Shown: positions 1-14,871 of the stretch, in pieces
Layout: the number at the start of each line of letters is the position of its first letter
Position numbering within the stretch: the stretch's first letter is position 1
Source: Neocallimastix lanati (nom. inval.)
Lineage: Eukaryota > Neocallimastigomycota > Neocallimastigomycetes > Neocallimastigales > Neocallimastigaceae
DNA length: 35,000 nt
Assembly (NCBI GenBank): GCA_016946835.1
Contig: JACVTC010000018.1
Span: 235,001-270,000, forward strand
Direction of reading: 5' to 3'
Notes under the pieces: generated by a model
The model's input: only the letters and a program-made list of their open reading frames with translations
Told to the model about the DNA's origin: nothing
Databases searched by the model: none
Position numbers and translations under genes: made by a program

Positions 1-40
1 TAAATCCAAATCAAAATTTTAAATATAAAGGTAAACAATA

Positions 41-157
41 AAAATATCATTAAAAATTTTAAAAAAGAAAAGAAGATACTTTAGAAACGAAAATAAAGAA
101 AAAGACAGTGAAAATGATTCAATTGAACATAATTTCTTCTTAAAAGGTGTAAATTAA
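41..157 (+). pseudogene. Possible coding relic, charged residues
   Basis: A 38-codon open stretch ending in TAA at 155-157 reads as a Lys/Arg/Glu/Asn-rich peptide (for example KKKRRYFRNENKEKDSEND) with more mixed codon use than the surrounding A/T spacer. There is no start codon in frame. A second short charged stretch in another frame follows at about 164-215. This may be the end of a gene lying left of the window, or a decayed fragment. No family is recognised. Confidence 0.25.
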
Positions 158-326
158 ATAAGAAATCTAAAGCAAAAGCAAAAGATAGAAATTCTCAAAA
201 AGACATTACTAAATTTAAATGAAAAGGACCATTAATTTATTCTCAATTTGGTATTTGAAATTAAATTCCTTGTTCGTAATTTTGTTTATATACCCTTGTC
301 TTGAATTTTCATTATTAATGTTTTTG

Positions 327-431
327 TTTGAATCTGAATTTAAATAATTATTTTTAATTAATTTGAATCTGAATTTAAATAATTATTTTTAATTAATTTG
401 AATCTGAATTTAAATTATTATTTTTAATTAA
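327..431. repeat. 35-bp tandem repeat, 3 copies
   Basis: Three back-to-back 35-bp copies start at 327, 362 and 397, each opening with TTTGAATCTGAATTTAAAT. The third differs from the others by one base. The unit length shifts the reading frame of the antisense Asn-rich relic. Confidence 0.9.
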
Positions 432-663
432 TATGTTCATTCCTACTTTTAGTTTTAAATTTTCATCTTTAGTGTTTTTGCTAAATTCTTCTGATTTTTA
501 TTATCCTTCCAAATTATTTTCTTTATTATCAATTTTATTTATAGAATTATTATTTTGGTTACTTACATTATTATTACTAATGATTTTGTCATTTTTAAAA
601 TTTGAATTAAAATTTTGATTAAATTGTAATAATTTATTATTTATATTTAAATCGTTATCTAAA

Positions 664-707
<44 letters not shown>
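664..707. repeat. (ATT)n microsatellite
   Basis: About 14 uninterrupted ATT triplets, followed by a poly-T run. Confidence 0.95.
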
Positions 708-888
708 CTTTTTTTTTTTTAAGTTACTGTTATTATTTTTTAATTGATTATAATTTTCATTTTGAATTAGATTTTACAGAAAACTTTTAATAATATTTCA
801 AATTTTGTAATTATTGTTTTCTATTATAATTATATAGAATAAATATATATATATATATCAATTATTATTTGTTTAATAATTAAAAACA

Positions 889-1289
889 AGCCACATATGA
901 AAATACGTCACATTGCAAAATGCACTAGATTCAAATAAATAATATACCTTCAAAAGGTTAGATATTAAACAATATTAATTTTTTAGGGATTGTGCATTTC
1001 TCAATGTGGCTTATACATTTTTAAAATAAAGCCATATATTTTTAAGATATTCTATACAATCATAAATAAATAAATAATTATTATTTTAAAAGAAATAATA
1101 ATATATTTTTCAATTAAATATTATTAAATAACTATTAAAAAAGAATTATAAAAAATTATTATTACAATTGAATATTAGCAAATTTTATATATAAAAAAAA
1201 ATATTTATTATTTATTTAATTATTAAAAAAGCCACATACGAAAATACGCCACATTGAGAAATACACTATTGCGAAATGCACTAGATTCA
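889..1289. repeat. Short repeat family, two direct and one inverted copy
   Basis: The motif AAGCCACATA...GAAATGCACTAGATTCA occurs at 889-933 and 1229-1289 in direct orientation. Part of it (TGTGCATTTCTCAATGTGGC) occurs inverted at 991-1013. The direct copies also share the AT-rich bases just before the motif. The inverted pair at 889-928 and 991-1013 could be the ends of a very small non-autonomous DNA transposon. There is no coding potential here. A diverged fourth copy may lie at 24245-24292. Confidence 0.55.
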
Positions 1290-2389
1290 TTTTTTATAAA
1301 ATATTTTTTTTTTTTTTTAATTGCTATCAATTAATTATTATCTTTCCTTTTGAATAATATATTTATAATATTTATTTTTATTTATAAACTTCTCTAAATA
1401 AAGTAATATATTAATTTTTTTTTTTTTTTTTTATTATTATTTATCCAAATTGTTAATAATTATTATATAACTTTAAAAATTAATACATTTTTTAACTTAA
1501 AAGCTTATAATTAGGCATGAATAATATATTAATGATAATTATACCATATTATTTTAGCTTTTTGACATATATAAATTAAATCAGTATTATTTTTATTTCT
1601 ATTAAAAAGAGAATTTAATTTTTTTTTTTTTAAAAAAAAAAAAAGGATAATTTACATATTAATATTAAAAGTGTTAATAATAAATGGTTTTTAATTCGAA
1701 TTAATAATAGTAATAATAATAATAATAATAATTATTATTCTTATAATTTATAGAAATTATAATAATTATATAAAAAAAAACTATACTACTTGTAATTATA
1801 GATATAAATAATAATAATAATAATACAATACTTTTTGTATTAATAAGCATAATACAATTAGGATAATTAAATAATAATAAAAATGTAATATTCTTTTTAA
1901 TAAGTGAAAAAAAAAATTAACATATGATAATATTAATTATATTAACATATATATTATCTCCGAAAGGTTCATTAATTTTTTAATAATATATGAGATTATA
2001 AACATAGTAATGTTGAATAGTGTATAATCGATGAATTTCTAATAAAAATTTACAATTTTATATTATAGAAATAATATAATATTAGGAATATACACCTTAG
2101 ATATCAAACGTATTGAATGAAGATTTTTTTTTATAACCATTTTGATAATATTTAAAATAAATTTTTTTAAATTATATAATGATAATTTGAGAAAAAAAAT
2201 TATATATTCAAAATTAATATAAAAAAAAAAAAAATAATAATAAAAAAATGTATATTATTATTCTATTTTTTTTTTTTTTTTTTTTTTTTTCACATTAAAA
2301 GTGAAACAAATTCAGATATATTAATATTTTTTTGTTAATAAGAACAAACAAGTAACTGAACAAAAAAAAAAAAAAAAAAAAATTATTAT
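1290..2389. other. AT-rich spacer, no gene seen
   Basis: Homopolymer A and T runs, short TAA/ATA repeats and no open frame with mixed codon use on either strand. No feature is supported here. Confidence 0.6.
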
Positions 2390-2644
2390 TATGTATTTAT
2401 AGCTTATTATTTATTAAATAAATAGTAATTTATATTTTTTACTATTATTAAAATAATAACAAGTAAAATACAGTTTAAATTTTTAAATTATGGTTATTTA
2501 AATTTTAAGAGGTTAAACTTTAATCTGGATCAAATTACATAAAATTAAAATTAATATTATTAAAGTAATAATTAATACATATATATATAAAGAATATATA
2601 ATTATTATTAATAAATTAACTCATCTAAAAAAAAAAAAACTTTA

Positions 2645-2684
<40 letters not shown>

Positions 2685-2861
2685 TATATACTATTTATAG
2701 TTTATAATTTATTATTAAATAAATAGTAAATAAATTGGCTATTATTAAAATAGTAATAAATAAAATACAGTTTAAATTTTTTAACATTTATGGTTATTTG
2801 AATTTAGTAAGATTATACTTTAATAATATTAAATTTAATTTTATGTAGGTTAATCCAGATT
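2390..2861. repeat. Degenerate duplicated block with inverted ends
   Basis: Two similar blocks lie about 300 bp apart (about 2390-2520 and 2690-2834). Both contain a 'TTATTAAATAAATAGTAA' region, then AAAATACAGTTTAAATTTTT, then TATGGTTATTT. After the first comes AATCTGGATCAAATTACATA (2522-2541); after the second its approximate reverse complement (2835-2861). The duplication is diverged and non-coding. Confidence 0.5.
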
Positions 2862-3256
2862 TTAAAGAAATAAATGGTAAATTAGGGTGTATATATATAT
2901 GTATATATGTATATAAAAAAAATTATTTCATTATTAAAGTTGAACATAATGTATATATAAAATTTCAGTAAAATTATTGCTTACCAATAATTAATATATT
3001 TAAAATTATATAAATTATAATTTGAAATATTTATTCAATAAATGATCATAGATCAATTTTTTCCCTTTTCTCTTGTTCCTTTTTCTTTTTTTTTTTATTA
3101 AATAAAAAAAAAAGTAAAAAATAAATATTATTATGAAATAAGTTCTCTTAAATATAAAATTATTAATATATTTTTTTTTTTTTTTTCATTTATGATATAC
3201 TATTTATTAAAAATATTTTCAGTGTATATTAAATTTAATAATAAAAATATTTGAAA
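2862..3256 (+). promoter_or_regulatory. Upstream region of the receptor gene
   Basis: AT-rich, with a pyrimidine-rich stretch at about 3058-3092 and poly-T at 3171-3186. No defined TATA or factor site can be singled out, because the whole region is A/T. The promoter is assigned by position only. Confidence 0.3.
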
Positions 3257-9987
<6,731 letters not shown>

Positions 9988-10956
9988 AGTATAACTAATA
10001 TAAATACTAAACAAATAAAATTTTGAGTTATGAACTCATAGCTCCACAAACATTATTTATCGTACGCCATTATTTTAATAGTTATTGTAATGAACATCAA
10101 ATTATATATCATTTTAATTAAAAAATAAAACTTAATATATATCTTATTTTTAAACTTTAAATAAATTTCAAATCTAAATTGAATTATTTTTATATAACTA
10201 TCAATGTTTTTAAAGAAAAAAGTATAATCTGTAATTCAGTTATCATTATTTAAATTTATAATTATAATTATTTTTTAATATTAATAATATAAAAGATATA
10301 ATTATTAATACAATAATAAAGAGTTTTATTTAAAATAAAAAAAATATTGATATTATATTTGAAGTATATGATAGCAATCGGCAAAAACTTCTCCAATTTA
10401 TAATATAGTTCCAAACTGAAAAGATAAGACACATGTAATAATTAAAAATCATAGAAATTATAACTTCTGATAATTAATACAAAATCAAACACATGAATAA
10501 ACATGTTATTACATGTAAAAAAAAAAAAAAAAATTAATAATAAATAAGTATTTAATAAATTAATAATAATAAAATAAAAATTATTACATAAATAAAAATT
10601 TTAAAGTTTTTTAAATATGAATATTTAAAAAATTTAAGTTCTTTGTGTTTTAAAATTTAAATTATAGTTAGATATATTGAAATTTAATTAATAATTTGTC
10701 TCAAAAGCTATTTTTATTTAACTTTACTTTCATTTTATAAAGTATTAAATAGCCAAAGTATTTTTAAACAGAGGAAAGAAAATTTATATTTTACTTTCAA
10801 TTATTTTTATATTAACAAATAATAAACATATATATATATAAATTGATATAATATTTTAATTTATTAAAAATTTCAATTTATTTTAATTTTTTTATTTTAT
10901 ATTAAAAATAAATATCTTTTCATTTATTATTTTATTATATATTTTCTATTATTTTT
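9988..10956. other. 3' flank of the receptor gene, AT-rich
   Basis: Presumed 3' UTR and spacer. AATAAA occurs at 10014-10019, 27 bases after the stop, a plausible but unproven polyadenylation signal in such A/T-rich DNA. A near-palindrome GAGTTATGA/TCATAGCTC sits at 10024-10043. No coding frame was found. Confidence 0.5.
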
Positions 10957-11166
10957 ATGTTTTATTATTTTATATATAATAAATTAAATCAGTTTTTAAC
11001 TAATATTAAAGCTGTCCGAGAACTTCTAAACTCAAATAATTCAAATCTGGAATTTCGAAACATCATTAATGCACTTCAAGAACGACGAAATGTACGAAGA
11101 GTTTTCATGGAAGGAACAAAGAAAAATGCTAAGGTTAAAAGAAATAACCTTATAAAAAAACTTTAA
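10957..11166 (+). CDS. Small basic hypothetical protein or exon
   Basis: An ATG-to-TAA frame of 69 codons. Its first 13 codons are A/T-only and look like spacer, but from about 10996 the codon use is mixed and coding-like (KAVRELLNSNNSNLEF, then INALQERRNVRRVFMEG). The C-terminal part is rich in Lys/Arg (KKNAKVKRNNLIKKL). The sequence ATCAG just before 10991 could be a splice acceptor, so this may be the last exon of a gene or a fragment of a mobile element rather than a complete protein. No family is recognised and no upstream exon was found. Confidence 0.35.
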   Translation: MFYYFIYNKLNQFLTNIKAVRELLNSNNSNLEFRNIINALQERRNVRRVFMEGTKKNAKVKRNNLIKKL

Positions 11167-11384
11167 ATTTTTTAGTTGATTATTTTTTATTATAATTAGC
11201 ATTATTTAATTAATTAATTTTATTTATTAATTTAGATATACAACAACATAAAAAAATTAAAAAAAAAAAAAAAATTTAATTAATAAATTCAAAAGAAAAA
11301 AAAAAAAAAAAAAAAAAAAAAATTAACTATTTAATTTTCAATATTGAAATAATTTTATTTTTTAGAAATTAAAAAATCAAAAAT
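11167..11384. other. AT-rich spacer with pol III-type T runs
   Basis: A/T-rich spacer with two poly-A tracts. On the minus strand the bases just after the tRNA-like sequence read ATTTTTGATTTTTT (11371-11384), which would terminate RNA polymerase III. Confidence 0.45.
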
Positions 11385-11456
11385 TGCCTATTGAAGGAAT
11401 CAAACCACCCGACCTTCTCTTTACAAGAGCGATGCTCTACACTAATACAAACAGGC
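11385..11456 (-). tRNA. tRNA-Thr(UGU)-like, probably a pseudogene
   Basis: The minus strand folds as a 72-nt tRNA. The acceptor GCCTGTT pairs with AATAGGC (one G-T) and is followed by discriminator A. The anticodon loop CTTGTAA gives anticodon UGU (11423-11425). The T-loop is TTTGATT, and T runs follow the 3' end. Damage is visible: a G-A mismatch in the anticodon stem (otherwise TCTCT/AGAGA), two mismatches in the D stem, a T-T mismatch and a G-T pair in the T stem, and C56 changed to T, which spoils the B box (GGTTTGATTCC). It is best read as a decayed tRNA-Thr gene; a divergent working gene is less likely. Confidence 0.6.
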
Positions 11457-11469
11457 AACCTCTCATTAT

Positions 11470-11488
11470 TGATAAGAATGTACTAAAT
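11470..11488 (+). repeat. First 19 bp of the gypsy 5' LTR
   Basis: Identical to the start of the gypsy 3' LTR at 22840-22858. It is followed directly by the TG of the copia 5' LTR, which places the copia insertion point inside the gypsy LTR. Confidence 0.8.
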
Positions 11489-11775
11489 TGTTAAAAATAT
11501 ATTTTAATATAAAATTTAATCTATGATTATCCAATATTTTACAAATACAAAATACTCGAAATACTATAAAACGTGCTTAAATAATAATCCTAATTTTTTT
11601 TTATCTCTTTAACAATAAAAAACCTTAATATATATATACGATCATAAATACTTAATTAAATATATTTATAATAATAAATATTAATATATAATAAAGAATA
11701 TAAAACATCTTTACTTAAACATAATTATAATATTATCTTAATATTGTGTGTCTCTTAATTGTGTGTTTATTAACA
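11489..11775 (+). repeat. Copia element 1, 5' LTR
   Basis: 287 bp, beginning TGTTA and ending TAACA (5-bp inverted ends). It matches the two 290/291-bp LTRs of element 2 in reverse orientation. It should contain the promoter and polyadenylation signals, but no specific box stands out in this A/T-rich DNA. Confidence 0.9.
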
Positions 11776-11807
11776 GATTAAGAATCTCAATCTCAACCGA
11801 TTGAGAT
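11776..11807 (+). promoter_or_regulatory. Putative copia primer-binding site and hairpin
   Basis: Directly after the LTR comes GATTAAGAATCTCAATC, without the TGG expected for a tRNA 3'-end primer. Its complement contains GATTCTTAATC, which resembles the anticodon arm of tRNA-Lys(CUU). A half-tRNA primer of the kind known for Drosophila copia is therefore possible. The site overlaps a perfect 9-bp stem (ATCTCAATC 11784-11792 with GATTGAGAT 11799-11807, six-base loop). The same stem is kept in element 2 at 32836-32859. Confidence 0.45.
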
Positions 11808-12121
11808 AGAATGAAAGTTAAGTATTAATAGCTACAGTAATATATATACTTATTTAAGACAAATAAATATAAATTCATACTAATTTATTTTTTTTTTTTC
11901 ATTTATTTTAAATAATAATAAATAAAATAAAATTAATAATAATATATAAAATAATAATAATTCAACAAAATATCCAATTCTAAACAAAAACATTAAAAAA
12001 TAATTTCATACGAGTTATTAAAATAATAAGATAATACAAGGAGCCGATTAATCAAAAATAAAATTAAATTATAGTTTTAAAAATTTAAATAGAAATTGAC
12101 AGTAAAAATCAAAAACTTATA

Positions 12122-12494
12122 AGCTGAATAAAAGATAAAAAAAAAAAAAGAGTCAGCTATCAAAAATATAAGCTGAATACTATAATCAATAGAGTCAGCT
12201 ATTTAAGCTATAAGCTGAATAAGAAGATAAGATGTCAGCTATCAAAAGTATAAGCTGAGTACTATAACTTAATAAAGTCAGCTATTTAATTTTTAAGCTG
12301 AATAAAAATAAAAAGTCAGCCATCAAATACATAGGCTGAGCACAATTATTAAGTCAGCTATTTAATTCATAAGCTGAATAAAAAGTCAGCTATCAAAGAC
12401 ATGAGCTGAATATCAATAAATTATTTAAAAGGTCAGCCATGTAATTTATAATTAATTAAATAAAATTAAGTCAGCTATAAAGTATATAAGCTGA
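12122..12494 (+). repeat. Array of small stem-loops in the copia leader
   Basis: Boxes TCAGCY and RGCTGA alternate. Eight pairs form hairpins with a 12-base gap between boxes: 12153/12171, 12195/12213, 12235/12253, 12278/12296, 12316/12334, 12354/12372, 12386/12404 and 12471/12489 (box starts). Unpaired boxes lie at 12122 and 12433. Usual arms are TCAGCTAT and ATAAGCTGA, giving eight pairs with one bulged A. At 12316/12334 both arms change together (TCAGCC with GGCTGA), keeping the pairing. Two hairpin types alternate (one followed by ATC, the other by ATTTAA), giving units of about 70-83 bp. Confidence 0.8.
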
Positions 12495-13284
12495 ATACTA
12501 AAAAAATATAATAATAAAGTCAATTTCTTTTCTATAAACTAATTTTAAAATTATAATGTCAGACATTCATATAAAAATAATAATAAATAAAACGTCAATA
12601 ATACTAACTCTACAAAATACAATAAGTTAAAATATAAATAAACATAATTCATATTAAAGGTTATACAATAAATAAATAATAATATAAAATTGGTCAAATC
12701 ACAAAATAAATAAATCACTTTTAATATAAACAAATATCATAATAAAAATTTAAAATATTTTTATAAACAACTCACCAATAGTTAGATTTTTTAATATAAA
12801 CTAACAATAATAATAAAATATAAACATGACAATCAAATAACTATTTTTTCATAATTAAAATAAACAAATGATCAATACTATAACAAAGAAAATATTAATA
12901 AAATAATAACGACAATACAATTTTATTAATATTAATTTATTGATAATATATTGATCATGTTTAATATAAACAAAATATACAGATGTCATCTGATTAATCA
13001 CTTCATATATAAATAAAAATTTTCTTAACGTTCCAATTATATATATTAATTTAATAAATCATCAACCAAACAAAATATTGAAATAAACCATGTTTCTAAA
13101 AATAATAACCAATATTTTTTTAAAGCAAAATTGATATTTTATGAATTCAAATAGTACTTTTTAGAAATATAAATAAACTCAAATTATATTTTTTTTTACT
13201 CTTCAAAATTATTTAAAGAAAGTAATAAAATAATTAATAATCAATTATAATTCATAATAACATTTTTTTCGGAATTAAACTAAC
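12495..13284 (+). other. Rest of the copia leader before gag
   Basis: A/T-rich untranslated sequence with no open frame of coding character. It is kept with a few differences in element 2 (about 31440-32229), so it belongs to the element. A packaging or translation role is possible but nothing specific is visible. Confidence 0.6.
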
Positions 13285-14871
13285 ATGAGCAGAAATAACT
13301 TAAGAAGTAATTCTAGAAATAGTATCAATTCTACCCAAGACCAAATAATAAACATCAGTGAATATGAACCCACACAAAAGGGGTTCACTTTTAACTACAG
13401 TGAAAACTTTAACCATATTACGGAATTGACAACAGATAACTTTGTTAACTGGAAAACAAATATCCTTTATCTCCTTTGTATTAATAACCTCGATGACTAC
13501 ATAAGTCATGAAAAAGTGAAAAAGATAAGAAGGAGAGATATAACAGAAAGCATTGAAAAATATACGATTGATAAATTCGATAATTCCCTTGTGTACGAAA
13601 TCGGAACAAGCGAAAAAGATATTAAAAATGACATATTAGTAAAATGGATCATAACAAATAATCTTGGTGAGAACACCAAGAAAATATTGGAAAGTCAAAG
13701 CAAAACGGCCTTCCAATTATGGGAACTACTTAACAAGTCTTTTACCATAGGACCTGAACAAAGAAAAATGGTCCTGAAAGACAAAATCAATAAATTGAAA
13801 TATAATTTAGAAGATGATGTCCATATTTTCTTAGCTGTCTTACAAAATCTCCTGGATGAATTGGAAAGAATAGACTCCGATATTAATGACAATGTTAAGG
13901 TCGGTATTTTAAATCGAGCTCTCCCTGAAAACATTAGATTCATTAATGTTTTCCAATACAATAATAATTGGACAAAATGCTGCGACTATGTCAAAAGGAT
14001 AATACCAGATATTGTTTTCTCCAATATCAGGGAAACAGCTTTAATCGAACAAAATCCGAAGAATATATTTAGTTTAGAAAATAGACGAAAAATCTCTAAA
14101 CCTAAGAAAATAAAATACAAGAAAAGAAAAAATGGAAAATGCTACCTTTGTGGAAAGTTCGGACACTACCGAAAAGACTGCTTAAAAAACAAATTCAATA
14201 AAAACAAAAGAAACAACAAACAATATAAAAGAAAAGGTAATACAAAAAAATTCAACAAAGAAAAACCAAGAGAAGGTCATGCATATCTATTAAACGATAA
14301 AAAGGATTATAATGAAAACTACCAAGAAGACTTCTCAAGAGATTATAACTCAGACAACTGTTTTGAATTAAACAGTTTAAAGATTAACAAGCCAACAAAA
14401 ATTGATATAAGAAGCAACAATAATAATATTACACAATGGATTCTGGATTCCGGTGCCTCAATTAATGTAACAAATAACATTAATATATTATCAAACATCA
14501 GAAAAGAAAAAATAAAAATATCTCTTGCCAATGGAAAGGAAACATATGCTAACTACATTGGTGATTTCAACGCATATATAAACAATCATAAATTTATTTT
14601 AAAGAACGTTCATTATTCTAAATTTATCAAGAAAAATTTAATATCAATCAATCAATTAATAACACAAAATTATAAAATTGTTTTCAATAACTATAAAAAC
14701 TCACAAATCGCAATCATCTATGACGACAAAGGTAATAGAATATATCAATCAGCAGCAGACAATAAAAATATATTTAAAATATATTTATCAAAAGCACCAT
14801 CCGTTTTTCATAAGAACAATAATTTCGAAAATTTAAATGAAATTAATTCAACACATATCAACAATAAATAA
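13285..14871 (+). CDS. Copia gag and protease
   Basis: 528 codons from ATG 13285 to TAA 14871. The N-terminal ~250 residues are a copia-type Gag (WKTNILYLL near the start, later an ELLNKSFTIGPEQRK region). A CCHC zinc knuckle, CYLCGKFGHYRKDC, is at residues 286-299 inside a Lys/Arg-rich nucleic-acid-binding stretch. The aspartic protease active site WILDSGAS has its DSG at residues 388-390. Gag forms the particle and binds RNA; the protease cleaves the polyprotein. The stop falls just before the LWHRRLGH motif of the pre-integrase domain and in the same frame as the rest of pol. Element 2 encodes an almost identical 528-residue protein. Confidence 0.92.
   Translation: MSRNNLRSNSRNSINSTQDQIINISEYEPTQKGFTFNYSENFNHITELTTDNFVNWKTNILYLLCINNLDDYISHEKVKKIRRRDITESIEKYTIDKFDNSLVYEIGTSEKDIKNDILVKWIITNNLGENTKKILESQSKTAFQLWELLNKSFTIGPEQRKMVLKDKINKLKYNLEDDVHIFLAVLQNLLDELERIDSDINDNVKVGILNRALPENIRFINVFQYNNNWTKCCDYVKRIIPDIVFSNIRETALIEQNPKNIFSLENRRKISKPKKIKYKKRKNGKCYLCGKFGHYRKDCLKNKFNKNKRNNKQYKRKGNTKKFNKEKPREGHAYLLNDKKDYNENYQEDFSRDYNSDNCFELNSLKINKPTKIDIRSNNNNITQWILDSGASINVTNNINILSNIRKEKIKISLANGKETYANYIGDFNAYINNHKFILKNVHYSKFIKKNLISINQLITQNYKIVFNNYKNSQIAIIYDDKGNRIYQSAADNKNIFKIYLSKAPSVFHKNNNFENLNEINSTHINNK
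14869..14871 (+). promoter_or_regulatory. In-frame UAA between protease and integrase
   Basis: The stop sits in AAT AAA TAA GAT TTT; the frame continues without shift for more than a thousand codons. Element 2 has the same stop at the same place (29853-29855). Either readthrough is used, as known for some retroelements, or both copies descend from a defective parent. Confidence 0.6.

Larger units (their letters stand above)
232..831 (-). pseudogene. Asn-rich coding relic with frameshifts
   Basis: The minus strand reads as Asn/Lys/Ser-rich peptide in several short frames. One is about 39 codons long across 236-332 (contains NSNKNINNENSRQGYINK). Another covers about 500-617 (contains NNNVSNQNNNSINKIDNKEN). 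They are separated by in-frame stops and by a 35-bp tandem repeat whose unit is not a multiple of three, so each copy changes the frame. The (ATT)n at 664-707 would read as poly-Asn on this strand. It looks like the remains of an Asn-rich protein gene or a transposon linker; function unknown. Confidence 0.3.

Noticed and set aside
433-618. Plus-strand Leu/Phe-rich frame of 61 codons
   Set aside because: It is the complement of an Asn/Lys-rich stretch on the minus strand, which looks more coding-like.
3251-3256. Start of the receptor at TTG 3251
   Set aside because: A eukaryotic gene would use the ATG at 3257, six bases downstream, which still leaves a full signal peptide.
10024-10043. Near-palindrome GAGTTATGA/TCATAGCTC after the receptor stop as a terminator hairpin
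   Set aside because: Only a two-base loop would remain, with one G-T pair, and hairpin terminators are not expected for a polymerase II gene.
12551-12733. Antisense 60-codon frame in the copia leader, also present in element 2 (31991-32173)
   Set aside because: Phe/Leu/Tyr-rich composition follows from A/T-rich DNA, and its presence in both copies only reflects shared ancestry.
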